64,000 nucleotides of DNA, from the NCBI GenBank assembly GCA_037127255.1, contig JBANSL010000002.1, positions 96,068,519-96,132,518 of the forward strand, read 5' to 3'. This DNA is from Persicaria tinctoria (taxonomy: Eukaryota > Streptophyta > Magnoliopsida > Caryophyllales > Polygonaceae). The notes below the pieces were generated by a model that ran no database searches, was not told the DNA's origin, and was given only the letters and a program-made list of their open reading frames with translations. Position numbers and translations under genes: made by a program. Shown here piece after piece: positions 32,411-45,165 of this stretch (position 1 is its first letter; every line of letters starts with the position of its first letter).

Positions 32411-32706
32411 CACATGTTGAAGTGCTAATGATTTTCTCTTTGTTGAAATTTTGTTACATGCATTCCTACTCACTAGGAATATTTGATCACATATACTATG
32501 ATCAAGTCAAACGTCCCAAGCCCATAAATATAATTTATTTTTATTTTACAAGAAATCATAATATAGGTATTTTGAAAAAGCACATATAATTTATATGGAA
32601 ACATAAATACATTTTTTCCCAAAATAATATTGCTAAAATTTAATAAAGGAAAATAAATAGAAGGAGATAATTTAGTTCAATAATAAAAATGATATTTTTC
32701 CATTTA

Positions 32707-33057
32707 GGGTTCGTTTGGTTTAACACGGAAAGAACAATTCCCAGAAAGTTACTTCCCGGGGATTCAATTCCTGTGTATTGCACTTTTCGAGAATTGAAAA
32801 AATATGTTTTGTTGGATTTTAAATGGTAGAAATTAAAATAGGAAAATTGGAAATTTCTTTTTATAAAAGGTGTAATTGGAACTTAACTAGGGAGAAGTAG
32901 GTAAGTTAAATTCCATTGAAATTGTGGAATTTAAATTCCCGGGAAATTAACTTTCTGAGTTTTCGTGTGACTAAAATTCCAACCAGACACATATATTTTA
33001 TCTACTTCCTGAGTTTTTCTACTTCTTGGGTTTTTCAGTTGCTAACCAAACGAACCC
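32707..33057. mobile_element. Tourist-like (PIF/Harbinger) MITE with TTA TSD
   Basis: The 351-bp element begins GGGTTCGTTTGGTT and ends AACCAAACGAACCC, a perfect 14-bp terminal inverted repeat, flanked by TTA at 32704-32706 and 33058-33060. TTA duplication with a GGG... end is typical of PIF/Harbinger MITEs. There is no coding capacity. Confidence 0.88.
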
Positions 33058-33060
33058 TTA

Positions 33061-33496
33061 TTTTCCTTCAAATAATTTTAACAATATTTTCTTTAGAAGA
33101 AACGTATGTATGTTTCTATATAAATTTATTTTCATTTACACGTTTCATAAATTAATATGTAAACTATTTTTTTTATAATGTAAAAAAAAAAACATTTTTA
33201 GTGGGTGCTATAGTGGATGCACACCGGTTGGTGGTAGGTGATAAACCGGCGCTTCCCGGTAAAACCTAAAATGATTATATGATTTCAACAAATGAAAGAT
33301 TCAAACTTGGATTAAAATTAATCTCACCAACCCACAAAACCCACAAATCGAAATGACACATCCAAAACCCCCAAATCCAACGGCTCCAATTCGTTGCGGA
33401 TATCCGAGATTATGCAGATGATCAATTCCACCAACCCATGACCGGTTACGCCGGTAGCCGGTCGAAGTGACTCCTCAGAGTCCGAGCAAATCTCCA
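33061..33496. other. Intergenic and promoter region of the SAM synthetase gene
   Basis: The 5' part is AT-rich. From about 33,220 the sequence becomes mixed in composition and should hold the promoter of the downstream gene. The open minus frame at 33324-33557 has no recognisable product. Confidence 0.45.
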
Positions 33497-33505
33497 CTAT
33501 AAATT
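33497..33505 (+). promoter_or_regulatory. TATA box of the SAM synthetase gene
   Basis: CTATAAATT at this site lies about 120 bp before the leader-intron donor, in a good place to set transcription start near 33,530. Confidence 0.5.
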
Positions 33506-33620
33506 GATAGGTTTGGGGTCCGATTTCAGTCGCTGCACTTCGATTGCCCTCTTTCATCCCTTGCTTCTTGGGAGGTCTCCTTTTCTTCTTTGCTTTCGGA
33601 TCTGTTATTCACCGTTCCCG

Positions 33621-34342
33621 GTAAGCGCCATTTCCAAAGATCCAAGCGTTGTTCTTGTTTTCTGGTTGGATTGCTGAGGAATTTCATATGGATCTAGGAT
33701 TTCGTGTGGTGGGTTACTGGGTTTCTTGAGAACAGACTGAAATTATGTGATGGAGACGGTGAATTAGATCTGGATTTAGCATTTTCTGTTGATTACGAAT
33801 CAGTGGAATTGAATCAGTTTGTCTAGGGTTTTCCTGCTCATCTTATTTAGGGGTCTACTGTCTAGATTTGGTTTGAATTGAATGATTAACAGTTTAACAT
33901 GCTGAATTTGAACTGCCAAATGTGGGCCTTTTTGCTTATCCTAGATCTGCATAGTGTGATTAATTGCAAACCCAATTGACATATGAAGCTCTCTCTTTCT
34001 GTTTAATTGCCTTAGACTGGTGTTGAAATTCAGTTTCTGCAACAGATCTTGTCTCCATTACTGTACTCACAGTGTCTATCATCTTTTAATTGATTGTCCT
34101 CTTTTGTTCTGATTCACTTGATAAGAGTAGTTCATAGCCTACAGAACATGATGCCTTTGGATATAGTGCCAAAATCTTGAACTTGTTTAGGGATTAGCAG
34201 ATTTAGTTTCACAAATCTTGAGATATTTGTATACTAGCATAACTTGATTTCCTAGTGTGATGACATTGTGAATGATCTAATAGAGTGAAAGGCGTCGAGG
34301 GGGTTAGTTTCATGGTGTGCTGATCTTATGCTTGTGGTGCAG
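33621..34342 (+). other. Leader intron in the SAM synthetase 5' UTR
   Basis: GTAAGC at 33621 and a GGTGCAG acceptor ending at 34342 bracket a T-rich 722-bp sequence directly before the untranslated ATTAAGAG that precedes the ATG. Plant SAM synthetase genes commonly carry one intron in the leader and none in the CDS, which this arrangement matches. Such first introns often raise expression (inference for this gene). Confidence 0.75.
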
Positions 34343-34350
34343 ATTAAGAG

Positions 34351-35538
34351 ATGGCGTTGGAGACCTTCCTATTTACATCCGAGTCCGTGAATGAGGGACA
34401 CCCCGACAAACTCTGTGACCAGATCTCCGATGCAGTTCTGGATGCTTGCCTTGCCCAGGACCCCGAGAGCAAGGTTGCTTGCGAAACCTGCACCAAGACC
34501 AACATGGTCATGGTCTTCGGTGAGATCACCACCAAGGCTAATGTAGACTATGAGAAGATCGTGCGTGACACCTGCCGTGAGATCGGGTTCATATCTGATG
34601 ATGTGGGTCTTGATGCCGACAAGTGCAAGGTTTTGGTGAACATTGAGCAACAGAGCCCGGATATTGCTCAGGGTGTTCATGGCCACCTTACCAAGCGCCC
34701 CGAGGAGATTGGTGCTGGTGACCAGGGCCACATGTTTGGGTACGCCACTGATGAGACCCCTGAGTTCATGCCGCTTAGCCATGTTCTTGCTACCAAGCTT
34801 GGTGCTCGCCTCACTGAGGTGCGCAAGAACGGAACCTGTGCGTGGCTAAGGCCTGATGGTAAGACCCAGGTGACCGTGGAGTACCACAACGAAAACGGTG
34901 CCATGGTCCCAGTCCGTGTCCACACTGTCTTGATCTCCACCCAGCACGACGAGACTGTCACCAATGACGAGATTGCTGCTGACCTCAAGCAGCACGTGAT
35001 CAAGCCCGTCATCCCCGAGAAGTACCTCGACGAGAAGACCATCTTCCACCTCAACCCATCTGGCCGTTTCGTGATCGGAGGACCCCACGGAGACGCTGGC
35101 CTTACCGGACGCAAGATCATCATCGACACCTATGGTGGATGGGGCGCTCACGGAGGAGGTGCATTCTCCGGAAAGGACCCAACCAAGGTCGACAGGAGTG
35201 GCGCCTACATTGTCAGGCAGGCAGCCAAGAGCATTGTCGCAAACGGCCTCGCAAGGAGGTGCATTGTCCAGGTCTCCTACGCCATTGGTGTCCCAGAGCC
35301 CCTTTCCGTCTTCGTCGACACATACGGAACCGGAAAGATCCCTGACAAGGAGATCCTCAAGATTGTGAAGGAGACCTTCGACTTCAGGCCCGGGATGATT
35401 GCCATCAACCTTGATCTGAAGAGGGGCGGAAACGGCAGGTTCCTTAAGACCGCTGCCTACGGTCACTTCGGCAGGGACGACGCCGACTTCACCTGGGAGG
35501 TTGTCAAGCCACTCAAATGGGACAAGCCTCAGGCTTAA
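34351..35538 (+). CDS. SAMS: S-adenosylmethionine synthetase, 395 aa
   Basis: The single-exon CDS encodes a full-length methionine adenosyltransferase, which makes S-adenosylmethionine from methionine and ATP in the cytosol. The length equals that of plant isoforms (390-396 aa). Signature elements occur in order: [20 protein letters not shown] at the N terminus, [17 protein letters not shown], the [15 protein letters not shown] loop, [28 protein letters not shown] and [19 protein letters not shown]. The product supplies methyl groups, polyamine and ethylene synthesis. Third codon positions are strongly C/G, very unlike the surrounding DNA, as in highly expressed plant genes. Several long antisense and other-frame openings here are shadows of that bias. 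The start is the first ATG after the leader intron. Confidence 0.97.
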   Translation: MALETFLFTSESVNEGHPDKLCDQISDAVLDACLAQDPESKVACETCTKTNMVMVFGEITTKANVDYEKIVRDTCREIGFISDDVGLDADKCKVLVNIEQQSPDIAQGVHGHLTKRPEEIGAGDQGHMFGYATDETPEFMPLSHVLATKLGARLTEVRKNGTCAWLRPDGKTQVTVEYHNENGAMVPVRVHTVLISTQHDETVTNDEIAADLKQHVIKPVIPEKYLDEKTIFHLNPSGRFVIGGPHGDAGLTGRKIIIDTYGGWGAHGGGAFSGKDPTKVDRSGAYIVRQAAKSIVANGLARRCIVQVSYAIGVPEPLSVFVDTYGTGKIPDKEILKIVKETFDFRPGMIAINLDLKRGGNGRFLKTAAYGHFGRDDADFTWEVVKPLKWDKPQA

Positions 35539-35934
35539 GAGTGTGAGTCTAGAAGTAATAGATGATCATCTTTTATATGTAAACCTTGAAAATTGCCTAT
35601 TTTTCATTTGTCTCAAATTTTATTTTTTTGGCTTTTCCTTGTCATGCCAATTTGATTTTTTTTTTGCCTGCTCTTTTACTGTTGGTGCTGGGATGTAATG
35701 TTGGCAATAACTACTTAAATTTTTGCTATGAAAAATGGAAGTTTTGGCTTCAGAAAATGGCACTCTTTATTCTGCATATGGAAGTAAGTAGCATTTGAGT
35801 GATTGATCTTATTGTACTTTGTTTATATGATCTATTATAGTGTAAAGGGTATGTCATGATCTGAATAAACTAATCCAAGATTTCAACAGTCCAAGTTCAC
35901 AATAGGTATTTTACCTGAAGTTGTAGGTAGAGGC
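35539..35934 (+). other. 3' UTR of the SAM synthetase gene
   Basis: T-rich sequence follows the stop, with several AATAAA-like words. The exact poly(A) site is not evident. A LINE lies 410 bp past the stop codon. Confidence 0.5.
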
Positions 35935-35947
35935 GTAGAGCATGAGG

Positions 35948-37658
35948 CCTGTGCTCATCATAAGACATGAACAAAATCCTTCAACTTAAACTTCTGTGAA
36001 AAATCCTAGCAGAACCAAATAATCTTGAGTTAAATTAATAACTCAAAAATATTTAAAAGATAAACAACTTAAACTTCTGTGAAAAATCCTAGCAGAACCA
36101 AATAATCTTGAGTTAAATTAATAACTCAAAAATATTTAAAAGATAAACAAATCCCTAGTTATGAGAAAAAAAGAAATGTATCATGACAATGGTCAAAACT
36201 GACCTCTCTTATTCCTCTCTTCAAAAAGTGGTCTTCGTTGGGGCATAGCGAATGACAAATCAATAAACTTCTGGCATGACCATTGGTTTGGGGAGGACCC
36301 TTTGGTAGCTCAAATATCAAACTCAAACTCATTAGACAACAACCTAATGGTTGTCGGATTTATTTACGAAGACCATGTATGTGACCCCAATAAACTATAT
36401 AATGATCTAGGCAACCTAGTCGGGAGGGAAACTCTGGAAAAGATTACACAAACGCCCATCCCAAAGCACATCCACCAAGATAGACTATACAGTCTATACT
36501 GGACCCCTAGTAAAAATGGTTGGTTCTCTACGGCTTCATCTATTGATCCCATCAACAAAGTAAAAAATCACTCAATGTCTCAATTGCACTGGATATGGAA
36601 ACAAGATGCAGCCCAAAAAACCAAAGACTTCTTGTGGCGAGTCTCAAAAAATGGACTACCGACATCTGCCAAACTTGCATCTCGAGGGGTAGGCATCCCC
36701 ACAGCCACAAGCCACAGACTGCCCCTTATGTGGAATGAACTTTGAGGACACATATCATCTTCTGTTCCATTGCCCAATAATAACACAAACGATAGAACAC
36801 ATCTCCCAAAAAATCTATAACACAATTCGATGTGCCTACGACTCTACTTCCAACACAAATGAAACAATATACGCCCTTTACACATCACTAAGTAAAACAG
36901 AATTCTCATCACTTTCTGCAGCTTGGTGGTGCTCTTGGTATTTCAGGAACAAAACCCTTTTCGACAATGTTACTCCTAACCCTAAAACAATAGCAACATT
37001 TACAATAAACCAAATAACTAACTGGCCGGGAAAAGGCAAAAATTGATGACTTAAGTACAGAACAGAGCATTCACAACAAAAACCCAAATCTAGGGAACAA
37101 GAAAACGCATAGCTAAATGGACAAAACCGAGAGGAGACTAGTACAAGCTTAACTTTGACGGAGCTTTATCCTCCAACAACATTGGTTCATATGGATTTCT
37201 CATCACGGATAGTACGGGGCGTACTCATTATGCAGAATCTGGCCCTTCCCCTTTTCCTTCTGTTCTTGGATCAGAATGTTTTGGTATGTGGAAAGGAGTG
37301 CTTAAAGCAGTTGAACTAAAAATTTCGCGTATATATCTGCATTGAAGGCGATAATCTCAGTATTATCAAAAGTCTCAAGTCAGGTATGTCTTGCTCGGGT
37401 GAGATCGAGATGCTGGTATCCGACTCACTGTATGCTCTAGGCATGCTTTCAGAATATGAGATTTCTTATGTATTTAGGAATGGTAATCAAGTAGCTGACC
37501 GTCTATCTCACCTTGGGATCATCTTCTCTGGCTTGACTTACCCTTCAGAGGCAGTTTTCAGAAGTATCATCCGCAAGGATGCTCTTGGCTAGTTTGCCTT
37601 GAAGGATGCGCTTGACTTACCCTTCAAATTCTTTCTTGTTCCAAAAAAAAAAAAAAAG
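35948..37658 (+). mobile_element. Decayed 5'-truncated LINE with 13-bp TSD
   Basis: The insertion ends in a 15-base A-run and is flanked by GTAGAGCATGAGG at 35935-35947 and 37659-37671. It retains the region after the RT core: GWFSTASSIDP and WRVSKNGLPTSAKLASRG (36302-36745), then, after a frameshift, CGMNFEDTYHLLFHC and the following linker, and an RNase H domain split by frameshifts (LNFDGALSS, EGDNLSIIKSL, NQVADRLSHLG, stop at about 37591). It also carries an 83-bp tandem duplication. It is inactive, yet the TSD is perfect. Confidence 0.85.
35982..36147 (+). repeat. Perfect 83-bp tandem duplication inside a LINE
   Basis: Two identical copies (35982-36064 and 36065-36147) start CAACTTAAACTTCTGTG and end AAAAGATAAA. 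They lie near the 5' end of the truncated LINE. Confidence 0.93.
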
Positions 37659-37671
37659 GTAGAGCATGAGG

Positions 37672-38596
37672 TTATTTGCATGCCCAATTTATTTTGTATG
37701 CATCATGTATTCATGTGTGTGAGCAATGGTTACAGACTAGGTGTTTTATTTGATAGTTTCATTTTGATATATTATATTTATATGTTTCAATCTGATATTC
37801 TAGTAAAAAATTACAAATATTTAAAAAATTTAATCATATTTCAATAAACTAAAATAGTTTTGTATATATTCTCATACTAAATTATTATGTTCAACTCGAC
37901 AACTTCGTAACAAGAGGTTATATTACTCATTTTGATAATTGGGTAAGAAATTGTACAAATTTAAAGTTTTTACATTTGAATAGATATTATTAAAGGTTAA
38001 AACTATAACAAGTTACATATTGTCTTCTGACCAAACAAAGTTACATATTTAATGGTTATTATATTGCTTTTGCTACCTTGTTTTATTCTAATAGGTAGAA
38101 TTTAGAACAGATAACTTATTACAATAGGAGACCTATTATTGAGACCTATTGATCACTGTATATCATTTTTCCAGTTAAGTTAATAAGGCGTGACTCACCT
38201 AGATTTTACCTTTTGCGGTTGTATAAATGTCATCATTTTCACATAAACTTTATTAGGTTTCGATTGAGATGCCAGTCATTTCATATCTGGGACATTTCAA
38301 ACATCATTTGAATTGAGTTAGGTTTTGGACGAGTCATTTTAGGTTTCTGATCATATCAAGTCGATTTCGAATTTTCGAGTTCGTGTATGATTTGGGCGTA
38401 ATCCTTTTTGGGTTCTGTCATTTCGAGTTTCGGATATGTTTCAATGAATCTTCGCCAGGATCAGAGCCAGGGAGAGCATAAAACTTACAAAGCAGTTTCC
38501 TTTACAGCTGAAATCTCCCCCTTTGATGCATTACAGTACAGAAGCCTTAAGAGGCTATACATTACAACAAAACCTAACAGAGACAGAAAGGAAAAC
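37672..38596. other. Intergenic sequence and 3' UTR of the SPL-like gene
   Basis: AT-rich sequence lies up to about 38,440. The last 100-150 bp probably form the 3' UTR of the minus-strand SPL-like gene. I see no separate gene. Confidence 0.45.
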
Positions 38597-41500
38597 TTAG
38601 ATGGAGCCGAAATCGAGTGACTCCCAGCAGAAAGGGCGGAGAACATAGACAACAGGCGAAGTCTTGAAGAACAAGGCGACGCATACGCAGACTGCAGCAA
38701 TGGCAACCATTGACAGCATCGCGGGCCTGTAAGCCCGAGACCTCCCTGCAACTCCATATGCAATCTTGTTTGCACAACCTTTGCAGCTCTGGCCAAGGTT
38801 CCGTGACAAGATTGTGGCGATCTCAAGGCTTGATATGCCACTACCAGGACGATTCGAGCTGCCACACACGTTTGTATCCTCTGGCATGTTAATCACAACG
38901 CATCCGGTTGATGAGCTGCTGCTTATTTTCCGCTCAACCATTCGGATGTACGTGTAATGGCCCCTCAAACGCGCATAGTCTTCTGGGGTTGCGCCTGTGC
39001 TGTCGCGGGCAGACTTCCATGCTTCGATTCCCACCTATAACAAGCCAAGCCGAACAACCACATGAGCTCATTCAAAGGAAACGCGTCAAGTAAACAGATA
39101 AGCAGGGCCTGGTCAGATGTACGCACTCTTTCCCCGAATGAGTCGGGAGAGTGTTTCTGAAAGACCCAGAACGAAAGGAGACAGGAACCACATGGAAACA
39201 GGTCACACAGCAGAAAAAGGAGCAAGTATAGATGCATAACAGAGGTCAGAAAGGAAGCATACACACACGGACACAACAGAACACCCCCTAATTCTAAACA
39301 TCAGCAGCCCGAATGCATCTCCTACACTACAGCGTCAAGTAAAACAGATAGCGCGAGAAATCATACCTTCCCAGGATCATCGGTTAGAGCATCTAGCACA
39401 GCTTCAGAACCATCTCTACCGGCTGCAATGTGAAGAGGTGTCAAACCAGCCGGGCCTTTAACGTCTGGTCTGAACAAAAAGTGCTCACCGGAGTCTTTTG
39501 ATGAGCTCACCGGAGTGTATCTTAACAGGAGCTCTACGAGAGCCCTGCAGTCTCTCCGTACTGCTCTATGTAGGAGTCCCATCTCAGACAACGCGACATC
39601 TAGAGAAGGATGATCGCCATGACTCACACTTCCTTCAAGCAAAATGTCTAACAATTTCTTAACAACGGCACACCAGTCATGGTCCATGGAGAACTCCATG
39701 AGCTGCCGAAACCTTTTCAAAGAGAATAACTCAGTGTTGGGATTTTGGTGACCGAGTCTGGACTTCAATTGAAATCGATGAAGCAGCCATCCCATTTCAT
39801 GTATGAAGTCCATGGCTTGGTGTCTGGCTTCCCATTTTCTGTTGGGCTCTTGACTATCAGTTGACTCGAGTATAGATTCAAGCATACGGATTTCAGAACA
39901 AACGTCTCTCTCAGCGACGATAAAGGGGAAAAAGCTGCTGCTAAGACCATCATCTTCAACCTGTATAACACACAAGAACATGGATCAAAACAAATGCAGT
40001 TAGATAGTCATAAGAACAAATGAATGTTCAGGAAAAATTCCAGCAGGTAGGCGCGGTTTAGATGGTAAGACTAGCTTCATACGAAACAGTACTTAGGAAG
40101 ACGAAAGAGGCTTTATACAAATGGTAGGCCAAGATGGAAACAGTGAAGCTCAAAGAACACACAAACATCACAAAACAAAAGGTGCTGATGTTGTCAGTCG
40201 GATTGTGAAAATAGCCAAATAAGCCGAAGCATGTGAATTGTTCTCTTTTTTAACAGCAATGCATCAGAAAGTAGACAAGTTACTGAATTCAGATAGAAAG
40301 GAATAAGATTACGATGCAGGAATAGAGTGCGCGCTATACTACCTCAATAAAGCCTCTGCCTGTCACAGAAGGGATCGAACAAGACAAATCAAGACACTCA
40401 ATATCATCATCTGACTCATCTCCCGTAAGGGTATCCTTATCTGTTGTTGAATCTTGATGGGGTTCCAAGGCAAGATACTTACCCTCTAGTGCACATAGCA
40501 ATCTGCATATATAAAGGGCAAAAAGAAATTGCTGTCATATTTATGTATAGAATATTACATTATCTAATCAAGCTGCTAAGTGTTAAGTACGCGGACAATA
40601 CAGTACCTTGTCGAAGGTCTGGAAAGGTTGGAACCCGTAATTTGGAACTGAACTCGTTCGGATATAGAAACAGCAATCGGTGTCACACTCAAAATTCTAC
40701 TAGAGTAACTATCTTGGCCCGGTAATGACTTATTGACCACAATTTGACCTGAAAGAGGCAATAAAAGATAAATGAATGAGCTCGAGTTTACTTGTGCTTG
40801 TTACAAGATGGGAAATCAAACAAGGTTACGAAACTAACCATTGTAGCAAAAGACTATCTGATTCTCCACCCTTGTATACACCCATCCACTTCGCCAGAAT
40901 GAGTCATCAGTAATGTCCAAAAGTCGAGATAAGCTGGAGCCAAGATCAGAGGAAAGCTGTGCATTGAAGATCAAACAGAATGTATATTAGAATTATCCAA
41001 CAAAGTAAAATACAAAAAAAAAAGATATTCTTTGGAAGACACCATACCTCTTCCCAAATGGGCTCAGCCAACCGAAGATATATTGTCAGGATTACGCAAC
41101 CAGGTCTGATATAACTTTCCATGTCGGTAGGACTGTGAGTTAGCCAGTCAAGGATCTATGGATTGGGAAAATCAGAACCAATCAGACCTTTGGTATAAAG
41201 CAATTATTAGCTTGTAATCAAGGTTGGAAAATATATATTATATTCACCTGCCCTCTCAGCACCATTGGAAAATCACTTGGTTCTTTACCGAAGAGTTTGA
41301 AAACGATTCTATCAGTACGACCCTGGATAAGCAGCAAGAAAGCAAAATAGTAAGAATAACTAAACAAGTAGTACATCGTCACAGTAGAATAGACGATGTG
41401 AAGGACTCGTAACATGAGAAACACAGCAGTACCTGAGCTTCTCCACTCGAGCTAGAAGGCGATGGGGCTGAAGCTGAGTCAGAGTTTCCGCTAACTTGAG

Positions 41501-43774
41501 GAGGGCTTGACTGATGGGAGTCTTGTTGTGCCCATGATGGGCAATCAACAGACCCGGTCCCAAAAGTACCTGTCACAGGTGATCTCTCAAGGTCTTCTGC
41601 ACCGTCATCTGAATCGATATAAATGTCATTCAAGTCAAAGTTATTCAACTTTGTCGTCGTTACAGCACTATCCCTGACTTCTGAGTAAGTTGGGGGGCTA
41701 TCCTTCAAGAAGATGCTGTCTGATTTCTCATAGGAGGCTGCCTGTACATTCCCACCCCTGCAACCATCTGTGTGCATTGGTTTGTTAGGGACCGCCAAGG
41801 CAGGCTGACCAAGATGTGTGTTTGTGGGCCTGGGAGGACGTGGCGGCGTAACAGACAGCAAAGCTGAAATCCTTTCCATGTTTCCTTCTGTTATCGAACC
41901 GTTCAGTAATTTCTGAGATTCATGGAGCAGTGCAGGTAAGTCATTCAAGCCGGTTGAGCCAGACTGACTTGCAAGGCCCCTCAAAAGATGAGCAACCAGG
42001 TCCTGGTCAGTCGTTGGGTCTGATCTATTATTACCTGCAATGACCAAAACCATAATTTTTATCTCACTGCACTGCACCTCCTAGCAATGATTTGTATGTA
42101 TTTGATGATGTGATTCAGCAAGGTGTTTAGGATCTTGCAGAAATGGATTTACTATGAATGATTGAATTGTAGTTTCACAAAAACAGATAAAACAAGGAAA
42201 CAAAAGGCACAATCTATAATGAGTGTCATATTTCACTGTAAAATTTTTAACAAGTTGATATTAATCTTCTGTTGTCCAATGCCAAACAAAAGTACTCAGT
42301 AAGACATAAGCTGAGATTTTATTTTCCATTTTTCGGCACATTTTTCTAAAAAAGTAAATAGTTAAAGCGTGTGCATCAATTCAGCATATTACAACTGCAC
42401 CACAGCACCTCCCATGAAACCTAATTCACATCTACATAAAGAGCGGATCACATGGTTTGGCATTAACAGGTTGTCCCCATATGCAGTAGATGCACACATA
42501 AAGATCTCAATAACTAGCATAAAAGCAACGCAACAGAACATGCTGTTTCTCACAAAAAAAAGTGGAAACAAAAGGGATGATAATGGGGGAGCCCAAAAGG
42601 GAATAACTTGGTGTTTGATGCTAGTGTCTTTGGCAGTATTATCAATCTAGATCGAATCAAATGCATTATGCAAACACCATCAATCAGCTAAGAACTGGTT
42701 CTTGATTAATCACTAACCATATCTGACTCTGGAAACCTTGCAAAAACAGTGCTATCGGGCAATAGAATTGGCGAAAAAAGGAATAGTTATTGTAGTCATA
42801 TAGGTAACTCACTTTGCATATTGGAAAGTAGTCTCAGAAGACTGATCAAGATGTAATTGCTGGCCTGCTCATCGTTGGCAGGCGGTCCACTCATGATGGG
42901 TTCGGGCTGCGTCTTCCTTCTCCTCTTATTATGGCCTGCTAATCGTCTTCTACAACTTCGTTTCCCTTCATCGAATTCTTGAAGAAGATGGAATCTAGCA
43001 ATAAATCAATAAACAAATCAAATGAACCATCACAGCAACTAACCACAAGGATTTCCCTCAGCTATCTTATAGGATTTTGCCTAAATCATACCAAATTTCT
43101 CAATGTGCACCAAATTCAACAAACCTAGAAACAATAAAACATTCAAAATTGAAACTCAAATTACAGAACCAAAAATTCAGCACCATATATAGAAAAACAA
43201 AAACTAACCTACTGCACTGCTGACAAAACCGCTGCATAACATTCCCAACAAGGGCTTTGGAGACTTTAGAGTGCATCTCACAGACCTTATGGCGCCTGTG
43301 ATAGTCCTTAGCATTACTTAGATCAGCACAACAACCTACAACCTGGCAAGCTGCACGGTTCAAAGAACCACCACCACCACCAGCACTAACTTTAGTCCTC
43401 TTACCCATTGTTTCATCCTCTTGGGATTGAGCAAGGGGAGGGTAGCCACCAAGCTTGAGTGATAGGTTCCCACCCTCATCATCATCTTCTTCATCATCAA
43501 CCACAATCACCCTTCTCTTTCTGTCCAAATGACCTGTCTGAATCTCAGGTTCTGGGTGCAGATCATCTGAGCAAGAGGATGAAGTGTTGGATGATTGCCC
43601 AACAACAACTGGAATCTGGAAAATTTTGCGACCATTGACATTGGAAGGGACTGAAGCAGGATCTAGGTTGCTAGCAATGAAAAGATCTCCATCCCACTTC
43701 CAATTGTTCAAATCCCACTCCAAATTCCTCTTCCCCAGGGCAGTTACGCCATGGAACTGCTGAGCTTGCTCCAT
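38597..43774 (-). CDS. SPL1: SQUAMOSA promoter-binding-like factor, SPL1/SPL12 type, 994 aa
   Basis: The CDS joins 43774-43209, 42994-42813, 42034-41433, 41322-41248, 41155-41048, 40956-40839, 40748-40607, 40502-40343, 39960-39367 and 39034-38597 on the minus strand. All junctions are GT-AG and the total is 2985 nt. The SBP DNA-binding domain spans residues 141-219. Both zinc sites are complete (Cys143, Cys148, Cys165, His168; Cys184, Cys187, His191, Cys203), and the nuclear signal [17 protein letters not shown] overlaps the second. The usual intron splits the domain after Cys187. The C-terminal third has ankyrin-like segments ([36 protein letters not shown]) and a hydrophobic helix near the end. 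Domain order and length fit the large SPL1/SPL12/SPL14/SPL16 class, which is not targeted by miR156. SPL1 rather than SPL12 rests on gene context. It acts as a nuclear regulator. Confidence 0.92.
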
Positions 43775-44300
43775 TAAACCCGGAAATTGAACCCTAAAGA
43801 TGGAAAGATTCAATCTTGCACCGGAAATTCAATTCAATCAAGGGGATTTTGGCCCAAAATTCCAAAAACAGTGAAGAGACTGATCCATATGAAAATTAAC
43901 GCAAATTGGGGCTCGGAAATTCCATGACCCACAAAAAAAAAATGAATACCCAACTAACCCAAGACCTTAATGAAGCTGTAAAGGAACAATTGAAGGAACA
44001 CAGAAGCAAAATCTAAGCTGAAAATTGGAGGGAGAAAGGGGAAAAGGAAGAGGGTGAAACTGAAAGTGACTCAGAAGAGAGGGAAATGGGGAGGGGGAAA
44101 AGAGTGATCATAAACGAAATGGGAAACGGTGATGTGGAGGGAGTCCGGACAATAATGGAGGTGAGAGGAGGTGGGGTAGTTGCTGCCGGAAAGCAAACAG
44201 ACGAGGGTTGCAAACAAAATCAAACAAAACCAATCAGCCGTTTGTAGAGTGTGATGAGGTACTGTATTCAAATTCTGGTTTTGTGCAAAATCTGGATGGG
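43775..44300 (-). promoter_or_regulatory. 5' leader and promoter region of the SPL1-like gene
   Basis: On the minus strand a CT-rich run (about 44,030-44,110, many CCCTCT and TTTCCC words) is typical of plant leaders. I see no firm TATA box and no conserved upstream ORF. Confidence 0.45.
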
Positions 44301-45083
44301 ACTGGGATTGGGAGGGACTGAATATTGTCCGTTGATATTCACCTCCTTTAGATATTAGTTGAGTGAGTTAAACCTCAATCAAAATTGATTAATGATCCAA
44401 TTTTGTTTTCTCTTCACCGATCGTACCATTTCCTATCTTTCGAACCCACAATTCAAAACAGTGTAAGATTAGAAAGAAGGGGGCCCACAATGCACGATGG
44501 ATGTCTGGAGGAGACACCCATATATCATTTCATATCATATCGGTATGAGGATTCGTTGAAGTTGAACCTCCTCCATATCCAACCTTCAATGAATCCCATG
44601 CCACCACCTAATTAATCCATTAACCCCATTCATTCCCTTTTATCTTGGTGCTTTCTACTACGTTCCATTCCACCTTCTGTCATTCTTTTTATTTGTCCAA
44701 ACTACATCAACAACACGTAATACTTGAATTAGCAACAACTATAGACCTTATCTTTTGGTTTTCTTTGTTTGTGACAGTGTTTTCGTCTGTTAATTTTACC
44801 AGTCTTTCAAAAATCTGGCTTATTTCATCTCGAATTTTTACTTTATATATATAAAAAAAACTTACCTTTTAGGTTGATGGAGCGATTTTTGAAGATCGGC
44901 TTTTCTAAATCATATCCTTAAGAAACCATATTGGAAAACGTTTTTTAAATATTACTTATTTTTAAATATTTTTATTTAGGTTTATCCATTGATATTTAGA
45001 AAATCTTTTCTAATATGATTTCTATAATCTATGACTTAAGGATATAGGTTAGAGAGACTGTTATAAAATATAAAATTGAATAT

Positions 45084-45087
<4 letters not shown>

Positions 45088-45162
<75 letters not shown>
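45088..45162. repeat. (TA)n microsatellite, about 37 units
   Basis: An essentially uninterrupted run of TA dinucleotides, likely length-polymorphic. Confidence 0.95.

Positions 45163-45165
<3 letters not shown>

Noticed and set aside
33324..33557. 77-codon minus frame upstream of SAM synthetase
   Set aside because: It overlaps the TATA box and leader of the gene and resembles nothing known.
34677..35466. Long antisense frames over the SAM synthetase gene
   Set aside because: They mirror the strong G/C third-position bias of the sense gene and have no independent similarity.
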